Assembly (NCBI RefSeq): GCF_000467185.1
Contig: NZ_BATM01000021.1
Span: 1-64,000, forward strand
DNA from: Vibrio ezurae NBRC 102218
Lineage (GTDB): Bacteria > Pseudomonadota > Gammaproteobacteria > Enterobacterales > Vibrionaceae
Reading direction: 5' to 3'
Length of the DNA stretch: 64,000 nucleotides
A program made the translations under genes and the position numbers. This document shows, piece by piece, positions 13,501 through 19,568 of the stretch. The notes under the pieces were generated by a model. It had not been told where the DNA came from, ran no database searches, and saw only the letters and a list, made by a program, of their open reading frames with translations. Numbering within the stretch: the first letter of the stretch is position 1; the number at the start of each line of letters is the position of its first letter.

Positions 13501-16000
13501 CTCTGGTGGCGCGGATCAAACTCACCATGGTGCATACGGACATTTATCTATTAAGGCAAATGGTAGATGGCAATACCATGTGGACGATGCTGATGCGGTG
13601 AAAGCCATCCCTGATGGAGAAACTGTCACGGAGACCTTTACAGTACACACTGCGGACAGTACTACGCAAACCATTACCGTTACGTTAGAGGGTAAAAATG
13701 AAGCTGCAACGTTTAAAGGTGACCTCGATGGTACTGTCACTGATGGACAAAGTACCTCTGTAACAGGCACTGTGCAGGTATCCGATGTCGACTACGGTCA
13801 AGCTGGACTTACAACCGCTCAGAATCATTTGGCACCATCGAACACCGATATTCAACACCATACTGGACTTTCGACTAATGCTTATGGGCACCTTTCTGTT
13901 GAAAGTAATGGGCATTGGGCCTATCACATCGACGATACCGCAGCGTTTAATTCGATAGCTGACGGCCAAAAGGTAATAGAAACTTTTGCCATAGAAGCAA
14001 AAGATGGCACTCATCATAATATTGTAATTACTTTGATTGGCAGCAATGATGCGCCAACGGTCTCAGGCGCTGTGGCGATGCAGCAACGTGGCACCGAAGA
14101 TAGAACTATTACCTTAAACCAAAGCCAACTATTGTCACATGCTGTCGATGTTGATAATGCCGATCATTTAACGGTGGTGAATGTTCAGGCGTCGCACGGC
14201 ACGATAAAAGTAGACCAGCACGGGAAAATACTTTACACGCCAGATGCCAATTATCATGGTTCAGAGACCTTTACTTATGATGTGAAAGATAGCAAAGGTG
14301 CCACAGTGCATACCCAAGCTAGCATGCAAATTGATTCTGTCAACGATGCTCCAACTGTGGCTCATAGCGTAACTTTGACAGGCATTAACGAAGATACTCA
14401 TAGCAGTATTGATGCTTCGGCGTTATTAGCAGGAGCAAGTGATGCCGACCATGATAGCCTATCAATACTGAATAACTCAGTATCTGCCGATCATGGACGA
14501 ATACAGTATGATTCGAATAGCCATACCTATACATACCGTCCGAATGCAAACTTTCATGGGCAAGATACTTTACATTATCAAGTATCCGATGACATTGGGG
14601 GGACGGTTGCACAGACCGCTACCATAGATGTTGCCAGTGTGAATGACAGTCCGACAGTCTCTAATAGTGTCGCACTTCCTGCTAGCGCAGAAGACACGAG
14701 TGTAACGATCACAACCACGCAACTGATTGCCAATGCGCATGATGATGATGGTGATACGTTACATATCAGTCAGTTAACGGCAAGCCATGGCTCTTTGCTC
14801 GACAATCACGATGGCACTTGGCGCTTTACACCAGACCAAAACTACAACGGTAGGGTGGATTTGAGTTATCAAGTTGATGATGGACACGGTGGTCAGATTG
14901 CACAAAGTGCAACCATGACTGTGACTCCTGAGAATGATGCGGCGCAAATTCAGCTCAATGCCGCCGTCGATGTAGATAATGCCCATAACCTGATTACGGG
15001 CGGAACATTAACTATCAGTGACCCCGATGGTGCGGCCGAAGAAAGCTTTAGGCCTGAAACAGGCTTACAAGGGCAATTTGGTGAATTGGAAATGTCTGCT
15101 GATGGTCAGTTTAAGTACACCTTAAATTCGCATCAGCCTGCTATTGAGCAGTTACCGTTTGGGCAAACGACAACAGATTCGGTAACCGTTCACTCCCAAG
15201 ATGGCACTGAATATGTTGTGGTGGTGAATATTTCTGGCCAGACTGAGCACGCGCCAAGTGTGAGCCAGCATGTGCCGATTGCGCTGACAACCAGTGAACA
15301 TCACCAGTTCTCTTCGGCGGATTTTGCGTTTAATGATGCCGATGGTGATGCGCTGGATCATATTACGATCACTCAGTTGCCAACTCATGGTGAATTAACG
15401 CTACATGGACAGCAAGTACAAGCAAACCAATCAGTGAGTGCTCAGGACATTGATCAGTTGCTGTTTACCGCTGATAACCATGATACAGGGCCTGTGACGT
15501 TTGATTTTACGGCAAGCGATGGTCATAGCGATTCGGCGCAAGCCAGTATGACGATTTCGGTGTCACCTGCGCCTGTGACAACTCCGCCGATCACCCCTGC
15601 ATCACCAATGCCTTCGGTATCTTCTGATGAGCCAGTATTTGATACGCCGATAGAAACCGTGTCGATAGAAGACCCGTTATCTTTGGAGTCATTAGCCGCG
15701 TCAAGTAATGACGGGCATCCTATTGATGGAGCGCAGGCGTACTTAGATCAATTAGGAGTCAGTGATGACATCGCCGCAGGTCAATCTTTTACCGATCACC
15801 AACCTTCTGGAGATTTGGATCTTGTATTAGCTCAGGCTGATACGGTTACTGTAGATGTTGACGGAATTATAGTTACGCCAACAGAGGCTGATTCTGCCAG
15901 TGTTATCGACGATGAGCACAAACAGCATGATGATATACACCAACAAGAGATGCACCAAACCGAAGTGCATCACCAGTGGGATGACAGTCATCATGGCTAG
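2..16000 (+). CDS. Giant VCBS/Ig-like/cadherin-like repeat adhesin, 5' end outside the window
   Basis: An uninterrupted frame of 5332 codons is open at the left edge and ends in TAG at 15998-16000. Residues 1-513 are five VCBS units with the GTND motif exactly every 106 residues. Roughly residues 660-1870 are Ig-like units (DxAGN, 'SGDNVINA' motifs). The rest mixes further VCBS units with cadherin-like units carrying acidic Ca-binding motifs such as DADGD, up to about residue 5180. A Pro/Thr linker and a His-rich acidic tail follow. I see no RTX nonapeptides (GGxGxD). Such proteins are usually exported by type I secretion and held at the cell surface for adhesion or biofilm formation; the convergent secretion operon next door fits this. 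The N-terminus, where a retention module would lie, is not visible. Adhesin is the likely role; the ligand is unknown. Confidence 0.9.
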   Translation: MDGQVTATDVDHRAVLTYTPDNLKGVYGTFTLNSSSGKWHYTLDNNAHQALAQGESHVETMQVTVTDDQGATTTQQVTVTVEGTNDKPVLSADTHTGSVNEDGTLFARGQILATDADHNAKLTYTAGSHHGTYGDFTLNAGSGTWTYTLDNKHHQDLAAGETHTESMLVTVTDDKGATVTETVAVTVTGTNDIPVITSKAPLETVKEDGLQFVDGQVIATDVDHGAVLTYTPDSLQGQYGTFVLNASSGKWHYTLDNSANQALAEGESYTETMRVTVIDDKGATATQQITVTVEGTNDRPVITSQAQAETVKEDGVQAVAGQVTATDVDHGAVLTYTPDSLQGQYGTFLLDASSGQWKYTLDNAAHQALAEGESQTDTMLVTVTDDKGATTTQQVVVTVEGTNDVPKLQADTHTGSVTEDGTLSAKGQVLATDVDHNAQLAYSTSNSQGAYGDFTLDPTSGEWTYKLSNAQHQDLSEGEVHTESMLITVTDDKGATVTETVAVTVTGTNDQPVVTFKDNSADHTHGTLSFTDVDTFDTHTYAVSGSTISGDTQTIVGQFGDLVLDTKTGAYTYTQHPSVSGMSMDANGVYHGKEFFEVSTSDNHGGTSTKYLTFEPSMVASAPTKDGQPPVLTPVLNQAPELLDHQPVIAPITPPVNQFGALTIDPSSDTGTSDTDGITSVTTPSVTGHTDIPFSVVTLTDENGNVVATTTSNAQGDFNVALAQLSGSISGDTHHISGVALAPSATASVSTPTPLQLVIDTGIHTPSVDITDGTTQTTQHPNHIISGTELSNVEISGVIDHQGVETDLTGLTVTDEKGHVAHLDPTQATVDAKTGVFTLHADLSSYGLVDGTLTVDATATDLAGNTKQSTSTATLDTHPGSIAIDGTLSGDNVINALETQSPLTVSGTSTGIEAGQLVTIDFNNHHYSATVGTDGKWSTPVPATDLTQLTNGSTPVITANVADKAGNAATPATHDMQVDTHIDTTTVALSDGGKGANFDRVINAAEKTHAEISGTIDSTATLTLLTISDGHNTIPVPLASVAVTLDGHFTATGVDVSSLADGTLTVTATAVDPAGNESSNTGSALMDTAPPVAPHITPIPAGHDKTPTLSGTGEVGSTITFVDGNGNTLGSTVVNSAGTFTFTPSTDLPDGGKVTATSTDIHGNTSAPTTVLTHIDTHIAQTAVDITDGTTGSTAHPNHQISADELHAVSIAGSIDRTDGTETLTTLTVTDSAGTKVKLDIKQVTFDSKTGIFSIEKLDLSGHQFVDGQLTVEATAQDAAGNISSVQGLATLDKTPGTLSFDNTLSGDNIVNAKEAHSPLTISGTTTGIEAGQIVDVTLESHTYHATVDASGHWVTTVPQTDVAKLPEGDLVMQAEVHDLAGNNTQAISRQLSVDTAVKPPKSVTFESTGQDNLYNIKELGPDGTVTATIALPDDVKAGDVLTINGVPHPITDQDILHTEVTTPVTPTTTVTVSITDQAGNTSSDVSNTAAGSDLTPPSVPVLLPIANADHNKDNTPEINGITEANAKVDIYIDGTVVGTVTANSKGSFTYTPPTLPDGLHSFTAIATDAAGNPSTFSAAVQTTIDTTLPAQLGVSLETDTGASSTDKVTQTGTLHIQHHETGSQILYSVDHGTTWSNSFTPVEDHNEVVVKQVDQAGNESKTTSLSFTLDTQVAAPGVKLKLDSGSSSIDHITKNGDLDVTGTEPGAHVEYSIDGGKHWVDTIGHQIDGDYTVLVRQTDVAGNVSGSTSISYTLDTQTDVDVAISDSSSGVFHGNHFLNSYEIVHNENTITGHMEVAGELTKLIISDAHQHEVIVDLNKVNLHTDGSFDISNTDLSSLDDGTLTVTATSKDIAGNTDTSSGTIFKDTVNEATDVTNSVKEEDITTISGQVNMEPDAHGSSSLAFGSSSLSGDIDGTYGTLHLNNDGTYTYDLNNADPKVQALGEGATLQDVLTYKTTDPAGNEKESHLTVTITGTNDQAVIAGVDTGDVTEGVSPQDHSLLQTDGQLTIDDIDTNTLTAGGEEQFVTQVAPASNTHNLGALTIDKAGHWQYQVHNDDQAVQALQEHDTHVDQFIVHSVDGTAHTIAVTITGTKDAPTIEVATGADHGAVIEQGSTSDGHAIAGQQTTTGQLVGHDVDTADTQAWSIVGTSDGTYGHISVDANGEWTYTLDNALTATQGLTQDQHVTESFTVRVTDSTGLTADQNVVIDVKGSNDQAQIVGTDIGSVKEDITRKHQLHTDGQLTISDVDSGEAHFQASTMLAGQNGHHGTLSIDEKGRWHYVVDNSLQAVQELKETDHIDDVFTVLSADGTEHTITVTINGTNDLPEIVKGIGDTGAVTEAGSHANSSHDKAVDAGIRSTSGTLTATEHDQGDPAHWGVAKPQGTYGHLSIDPDSGHWVYTLDNLKADSLHANQVVTETFDVTDTDSSNTPVSHKVVITITGSNDVPVITGTRAGSVTEAGGTANALTGTPSIHGTLSALDPDNNDGTLAWSVQGATLGTTVKEGTYGSISIDPHGHWVYTIDDSKDATQALTGKQSPKEHFTFLVTDSSGQSIKQNVEITVHGSNDNPVLSAYSPITFAEDSTPAHSQSHVQTVVLPKVTDVDDSTFTYSIDSHLDHGNHNNPWITIDSHTGVISVHTDAKDLQHLSVGATHTEDVVVTVKDAQGGTTQQTLHLTISGTNDAPTITSAKITANQDEHGNPSAQTIGSDALNRVDVIEDHVVSGVVQFSDIDDNADPSHPTGDTHEFFVVDSHGHNIDVPGFILDKNSGSFMFDTSLPEYQHLQVGETEHVDLNIKLVDRYGAESIKTLHFVLHGQNDAPEVVQLHPLQVLEDTTLKFSVGDLVGAQHQYIRDPEGDAMAISEVKVVAGHDGHVHGAIVDLGMGNYQFKPDANYHGDVQLQYKIDDGRGSTVVKNGVIVVTPQNDAPTQGSTQLAHVAEDSGAITFTVQELLANIHDIDNVASSNSGIELVLGSVTLEHGEGKLVDNHDDTWTFIPDPDWNSHKGAGDAKFAFKYIETGTAFGQVSGAPVEYAGAATIKIDPVQDPATIHIPRAPGVITAGGADITGKLTVTDPDLNEDHFKAESSIQGAHGFAKINTLGEWQYQLQDQDPKVQALGEGEVLTDTIRVHSVDGTEASLVIEIHGTNDQPTIALAHQITATEANLGDQFTTEPKLVTGHFAATDPDAHDTVTFTLLGHSGLPTSHFKGNTVPGLTVHSDGSYSFDRTDVAYNYLQEGETLSFDITIQASDGHGGVDTRVVPMVIIGTNDAPEITQQIDNLGTIDSAHSSLRFDESTLLQSATDPDGDLLSIFKVGTSQNADVQVLDSTLGHIDEDGAGGYIYHPTASARGKDVAISYKVTDGTEVVVGHTVIHVDPLPTSTGSQTPTPTHTGNNNVHSTPPVITDTDVISGDLTGDVGEDGTSYKDSSGHTHVADIDGHVSAKSPSESHAHGVSGANHTPGQYGYLSVTPAGDWQYHLYSHTGLTDPVNQLSEGETLTDSISVTSAHSGHQDITITIHGSNDVPIIMGVENVQVFKQGSSQALAQSKAIIEVDKMHLEGDLKAQDPDSKDHVTYTLDPSNTVEGFSIDQHGHYQYTPTHSDAVLQGLKPGDTRDVTAQVLVSDGHGGDITVPVVLTVHGRNTAPTADKDVSLGNSDEDHVVQIDGTSIGTGQLVTHAGTAIDLVALAHAKDIDNDDLHVVNIKVDGGHGTFSDKGNGVYEFVPESNYHGSVGFTYEITDGLESTSVHATLTIDSVNDKPVAHDFALKTTDEDRAIHFTQNDIIGQGTLAAHGHVDDPDLATDSAEKIVLTDVSLVDPTQGTLASDGKGGYSFTPAKDVNGDIHLHYTVHDQLGSHQGVIGGQQSDSGTATIHVTPINDKPVITDSKHESSTEDDKSTFVAEGKLDISDADSGEGHFIANSHMTPNSGGNYGYLELDKQGHWKYHLMKNFDSHIQSLAAGEKLQEHFILHTDDGAGTTHELVVEIIGTNDGARISGTGTAGTMKTEVTPSVTEQLGSSATATATPHEITTSGTLTVHDVDKGEAGFKAQTLNPTNSGHHYGTLTIQQSGAWTYVVDNNNRDVQVLHEGEQIQEHFTVTSLDGTATQDVIVTLVGKNNAPVIADIATQSTDEGAGVIRGQLHSSDIDNDAGAVTYSLEQGAKAPAGFHLNSDGSYTFDSTVNAYDALAKGETLPISVKVVATDASSGVSESKAINIVVTGTNDPSVIGGQDTTTVTDAKDLLDGATSQPQTLTVADVDHNENSFIAETDLKPHTAAANGLSQSAYGHLSINSNGQWQYHVDHADKVRNIPDGQQVIETFTVQSKDGTNHTVTVTLEGKNEAAQFAGQLTGNVTDGHSTTAAGTLTVTDEDHGETGKTTAETNIQPSSTTDSKGHSTNAYGHLDIDEQGQWTYTVDNQKALQALPENSAVKETFHVHAADGTEHDVVITLTGTDDAPTITGSHAVDVTDTALQSSVKHLHVSDADTGQSHFKDNSHVSADSSTASGGADQTHHGAYGHLSIKANGRWQYHVDDADAVKAIPDGETVTETFTVHTADSTTQTITVTLEGKNEAATFKGDLDGTVTDGQSTSVTGTVQVSDVDYGQAGLTTAQNHLAPSNTDIQHHTGLSTNAYGHLSVESNGHWAYHIDDTAAFNSIADGQKVIETFAIEAKDGTHHNIVITLIGSNDAPTVSGAVAMQQRGTEDRTITLNQSQLLSHAVDVDNADHLTVVNVQASHGTIKVDQHGKILYTPDANYHGSETFTYDVKDSKGATVHTQASMQIDSVNDAPTVAHSVTLTGINEDTHSSIDASALLAGASDADHDSLSILNNSVSADHGRIQYDSNSHTYTYRPNANFHGQDTLHYQVSDDIGGTVAQTATIDVASVNDSPTVSNSVALPASAEDTSVTITTTQLIANAHDDDGDTLHISQLTASHGSLLDNHDGTWRFTPDQNYNGRVDLSYQVDDGHGGQIAQSATMTVTPENDAAQIQLNAAVDVDNAHNLITGGTLTISDPDGAAEESFRPETGLQGQFGELEMSADGQFKYTLNSHQPAIEQLPFGQTTTDSVTVHSQDGTEYVVVVNISGQTEHAPSVSQHVPIALTTSEHHQFSSADFAFNDADGDALDHITITQLPTHGELTLHGQQVQANQSVSAQDIDQLLFTADNHDTGPVTFDFTASDGHSDSAQASMTISVSPAPVTTPPITPASPMPSVSSDEPVFDTPIETVSIEDPLSLESLAASSNDGHPIDGAQAYLDQLGVSDDIAAGQSFTDHQPSGDLDLVLAQADTVTVDVDGIIVTPTEADSASVIDDEHKQHDDIHQQEMHQTEVHHQWDDSHHG

Positions 16001-16036
16001 AAATAGGGTGCCGTATTAGAGGTTTAAAAGGTACGT

Positions 16037-16086
16037 GAATATCGTTGCGGTAGGTTTGTGACGATATTCATGCCTATATCGGCATG
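16037..16086. other. Two small inverted repeats after the adhesin gene
   Basis: GAATATCGT at 16037-16045 pairs with ACGATATTC at 16061-16069. Immediately after, CATGCC at 16069-16074 pairs with GGCATG at 16081-16086. Both lie in the 3' untranslated region of the adhesin transcript, ahead of the main terminator. They may be 3' mRNA structure; no function can be assigned. Confidence 0.4.
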
Positions 16087-16132
16087 ATGCTAGCGAGTCT
16101 GGCGCTTTATATTGCAATGATTGAGGTAAATA

Positions 16133-16164
16133 AAAACGCCAAAGCAGGTTTGCTTTGGCGTTTT
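16133..16164. terminator. Bidirectional terminator between adhesin and secretion operon
   Basis: A perfect 14-bp stem (AAAACGCCAAAGCA / TGCTTTGGCGTTTT) encloses a GGTT loop and has T-rich sequence on both sides. It can end the adhesin transcript on the plus strand and the secretion operon on the minus strand. Confidence 0.9.
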
Positions 16165-16203
16165 GTTTATTTAGTACGATTGGTATAAGCCAATAGGCGA
16201 ATT

Positions 16204-17496
16204 TTATCTTTCGCCAAAGGCATGACTGATATTGGTATAAATGGGTTTCCACAAGTACTGGAAGACGGTCTTTTCACCTGTGGTGATATCGACTTCGCCA
16301 GTCATACCCGGAATAATTCTAAAGCGAGTAGGATCGTCCCCAAAATAGCCTTTATCTAGCTCTACGATTACATCGTAATAGATTTCACCTCTTTGGGTTT
16401 GACTAGTGGTTGGTGATATTTCGGTCACTTTACCTTTTAGTGCGCCAAATCGACTATAGTCAAACGCGTCGACTTTTACTCGCGCTGCTTGTCCAACAGA
16501 AACAAAACCTACATCGCGAGGGGAAAGCTTGGCTTTGAAAGAAGAGGTGCCGTCTATTGGGACAATTTCAACCACAGTACCACCGGGCTTGATTACACCA
16601 CCATTGCGGGTAGTCGGCAGGCTCTGAACCAGCCCTTTTACAGGAGAAGTGACTAAGGTATTTTCTACTTTTGCTTGGCCTGAGCGTAATCGTGCATACA
16701 GTGCGGATAACTCTGAAACGGCTTTAGCGCGTTCTTTACTGACCTCGAGATTGCCGGTTGCTTTTAGTTGCTCGACTTTACTTTTGTTTGATTCAGCTTG
16801 CTTGGTTAGTACTTCTTTTTTCGATTTAGATTGTTCGTATTCACTTTCTAGCGCCGAAATTTTTTGTTGCATCTCTAAAACACGAACTTTAGAGATATTC
16901 CCAGATTTTTGCCCTTTAAGAAGGATCTCGAGCTCTTTTTCTGAAGATTCAAGCTGTCGTTTTTGTGCAGGTAACTGACGAATAACGCCTTTTAGTTCTT
17001 CATCGATACGCTCACTTTCTTTTTCGATTACAATACGCTTTTTCAAAAATAGGGATTTAGCGGCTTTTAATTGAGCACGTTGCTCAGCAACAACATCAGG
17101 ATATTCCTCCTCATATTGAGAGAAGTCGGGCTCTCTACCTTCAATAAAAGCGGTTTTTCTTTCAATTCTTAAACGCAATGTCGCTTCTTTGGAGTGTAAC
17201 TCTTCTAGTGCTGTCGTTTGAAAAGTAGCATCAAATTCAACAATAGGGTCACCTACATTGACGAGTTGGCCACGTTTAACCAGAATGTTCTTGAGTTTGC
17301 CGCCTAATTCACTTTGGATAACTTGACGTTCTCCTTCTGGGATCACCGCGCCTTTCGCCTTGGCAATTTCATCGACTTTGGTAAATATTGTCCATCCAAT
17401 GAAGAGAATAATGCAGGCCCCAATAAGTAAACTACTTGTCGTGAGTAGGCGACGGGTAATACGGGATTCAATCACTTCCACTGTTGATTCTTGCAT
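16204..17496 (-). CDS. Type I secretion membrane-fusion (HlyD/LapC-type) adaptor protein
   Basis: This 430-residue protein has a short cytoplasmic N-terminus and one membrane segment (about residues 20-40). A lipoyl/barrel half follows (residues 50-90, with 'VKRGQLVNVGDPIVEFD'), then a long Glu/Lys/Gln-rich coiled coil (about 95-265). The second half-motif and beta-barrel continue to the C-terminus ('IPGMTGEVDITTGEKTV'). This is the order of HlyD-family adaptors, which bridge an inner-membrane ABC transporter and a TolC-type channel. The start lies 2 nt after the stop of the upstream ABC gene, so the genes are probably co-transcribed. The adjacent giant repeat protein is the obvious substrate. 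No outer-membrane partner gene is present. Confidence 0.9.
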   Translation of the reverse strand: MQESTVEVIESRITRRLLTTSSLLIGACIILFIGWTIFTKVDEIAKAKGAVIPEGERQVIQSELGGKLKNILVKRGQLVNVGDPIVEFDATFQTTALEELHSKEATLRLRIERKTAFIEGREPDFSQYEEEYPDVVAEQRAQLKAAKSLFLKKRIVIEKESERIDEELKGVIRQLPAQKRQLESSEKELEILLKGQKSGNISKVRVLEMQQKISALESEYEQSKSKKEVLTKQAESNKSKVEQLKATGNLEVSKERAKAVSELSALYARLRSGQAKVENTLVTSPVKGLVQSLPTTRNGGVIKPGGTVVEIVPIDGTSSFKAKLSPRDVGFVSVGQAARVKVDAFDYSRFGALKGKVTEISPTTSQTQRGEIYYDVIVELDKGYFGDDPTRFRIIPGMTGEVDITTGEKTVFQYLWKPIYTNISHAFGER

Positions 17497-17498
17497 GT

Positions 17499-19568
17499 TT
17501 ATCCCTCAATCACTTGTGTCATTTGTTCAGGTTGCACTTCTTGTTCTGTGCCATCAGGTATTGGCCCTGCGTAGCTCACGTTACCGCCATTAAGTACAAC
17601 AACTTGATCTGATAATTTTATAAGGTCAGTGTCGTGCGAGGTGAAAATAATGGTACTTTGACCTCGGTTCTTCTCTAACCACTGCATAAATTTCTGCTTG
17701 TTTCTTTTGCTTGTTACAGGATTATCTAACAGTATCAATGGGTAATGATTACAGAGTAATTTTGCCTGTGTCAGCATCATTGCTTCATAGTTGGAAAACG
17801 GATGTGACATCGATTCGACTTGATTCAAATGAGTCTGTAGTCCATCTGGCAAGCTATTAACCCAACCCAGCGCTCCTATTTGCTCTAACACCGCTTCGAT
17901 ATTTTCAACCTCGAGTTCGTGCCCGTCAGAGATAAAATCTTGCACTGTCATTGGCACCATTTCAGGCTTATCAGAGTAATAGCCAAACCATTGTCTCAGT
18001 AACTGAGGATCATATTGGGTGAGGTTAATACCATTGAGCTTAATTACGCCATTTTGAGCGGGGATCAGTCCTGATATAACTTCTAATAGAGAGGTCTTTC
18101 CTGAGGCCATTGGGCCTGTAATGGAGATCACTTGTCCTGGCTCAGCTTTAAAACTGACGCTAGATAGTGCAGGTTTTAGCTGGTTGGCAAAACGAAGCGT
18201 GACTAACTCTAACTCAATAGAAGGGGCCTCATTGTTGAGGTGTTGGTGCTGGTATGAAAAATCCCCTTCAGCTTTATGATTAATAGACTGATTAATTTGT
18301 CGTTTTGCTTGTTCTATATGATGTAGACGAGAGTAACTGTTAGCCAGCATTTGCGCTGGACTAGTGACTCGAGAAATTAACATCATAGTCGCAATGAGAC
18401 CACCGGCCGTTAATACATGAGCAAAGATAAGATCAATGCCCAGCCCGATTACCGCTAGCGTACTTAATAGGCTGATAGCATAGTAAATGGACGTGTACTT
18501 AGCTTGATGGCTAAGGTGTGAAAAACTGTTTTTTGAGGCTAAGGTGTTGGCCTTCTCAAAGCGAGCCATCCAGTGAGGTAAAATGGCGCTAGAACGAAGA
18601 TAATTGAGCTTTCCATTGAGTTCATACAATAGAGAAAAACGAGACGTACCTGACACAGTGACCTGATTGCTCAGTAACATTTGTTGCTTTTGACTGCGTT
18701 TAGCTAACACCCAGTACAAGGCGAGTGTCACGATAGGCACAATAACGAGCCATCCGCCCAATACTCCAATAGCGATAATAAAAATAATCACAAAAGGGAG
18801 GTCAAACAATGCGCCACCAAGGGGGCCTTGTGCGACACTTTTTAAGCTTTCTGCTGTGGTAATACGGCTCATCAATGTCGCAGAGCCGGCCATTCGTGTC
18901 AGGCTTAATTGGCTAATTAAGATCTTACGTAATACGGCCTCGGAGACCTCTCGGCTAATGCGGTTAGAGATGGTGGTTAATAGCTGACTACGAATTACTT
19001 TTAATAGCAACATCATAGAAAACAACAAGATAGCGCCGACTGAAATGCCAATGACTTCGTGTCCAGCATCGCCTCCAATCACGTGGTCGTAGACCGACAT
19101 GGTGATAAACGGGATAGATAGGGCAAACAGGTTGGCAATAAAACTTACCAACAGCAATTTGGGTATTAAGGGTTTAAAATCGCTTAATTTGCTTGAGAGC
19201 CAGTCAACTTCATTGCGCTCTTGTGGCTGTCCGTGAATCAAAATAGCAATATCGCTAATGGCAAAAGGGTTGTCTTTTGCGACAAACTCTCCCTCTTGAT
19301 ACTCAACATAGCCATCAAGATCATAGTGGCATGCGACACAAGAATTGCTGCTGACTTGAATCGCGGCAAGGTGATCGATCGACTTTAGTCTGCTATTCAC
19401 CGGATGCACACTATAAGGGATCATTAATCGGTCAAGTAAACTAAAGATATCGTCAGCATCATGAATTGGATAGCTTTGTATCCATTCATTTGCGAAATTT
19501 TGAACGCCCGATTCAACTTTGATGATGCTGAGGACGTTTAATACCGAATCTGTATAGCTTTGATTCAT
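17499..19568 (-). CDS. Type I secretion ABC transporter, C39-like N-domain, partly degenerate ATPase
   Basis: The 689-residue protein has a peptidase-C39-like N-domain (about 1-120) without a clear catalytic triad, as in HlyB/LapB-type exporters. A six-helix membrane domain (about 135-400) and an ATPase domain (450-670) follow. Walker A is intact (GPMASGKT, 485-492) and so is the H-loop His (645). The signature motif is replaced by 'HPFSNYEAM' (589-597), the Walker B glutamate is Asn (LLDN, residue 616), and the Q-loop Gln is missing. Its start overlaps the stop of the preceding ABC gene by ATGA, implying coupled translation. It is probably one half of a heterodimer with that protein and exports the neighbouring giant adhesin. 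The frame is intact with no sign of decay. Confidence 0.88.
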   Translation of the reverse strand: MNQSYTDSVLNVLSIIKVESGVQNFANEWIQSYPIHDADDIFSLLDRLMIPYSVHPVNSRLKSIDHLAAIQVSSNSCVACHYDLDGYVEYQEGEFVAKDNPFAISDIAILIHGQPQERNEVDWLSSKLSDFKPLIPKLLLVSFIANLFALSIPFITMSVYDHVIGGDAGHEVIGISVGAILLFSMMLLLKVIRSQLLTTISNRISREVSEAVLRKILISQLSLTRMAGSATLMSRITTAESLKSVAQGPLGGALFDLPFVIIFIIAIGVLGGWLVIVPIVTLALYWVLAKRSQKQQMLLSNQVTVSGTSRFSLLYELNGKLNYLRSSAILPHWMARFEKANTLASKNSFSHLSHQAKYTSIYYAISLLSTLAVIGLGIDLIFAHVLTAGGLIATMMLISRVTSPAQMLANSYSRLHHIEQAKRQINQSINHKAEGDFSYQHQHLNNEAPSIELELVTLRFANQLKPALSSVSFKAEPGQVISITGPMASGKTSLLEVISGLIPAQNGVIKLNGINLTQYDPQLLRQWFGYYSDKPEMVPMTVQDFISDGHELEVENIEAVLEQIGALGWVNSLPDGLQTHLNQVESMSHPFSNYEAMMLTQAKLLCNHYPLILLDNPVTSKRNKQKFMQWLEKNRGQSTIIFTSHDTDLIKLSDQVVVLNGGNVSYAGPIPDGTEQEVQPEQMTQVIEG

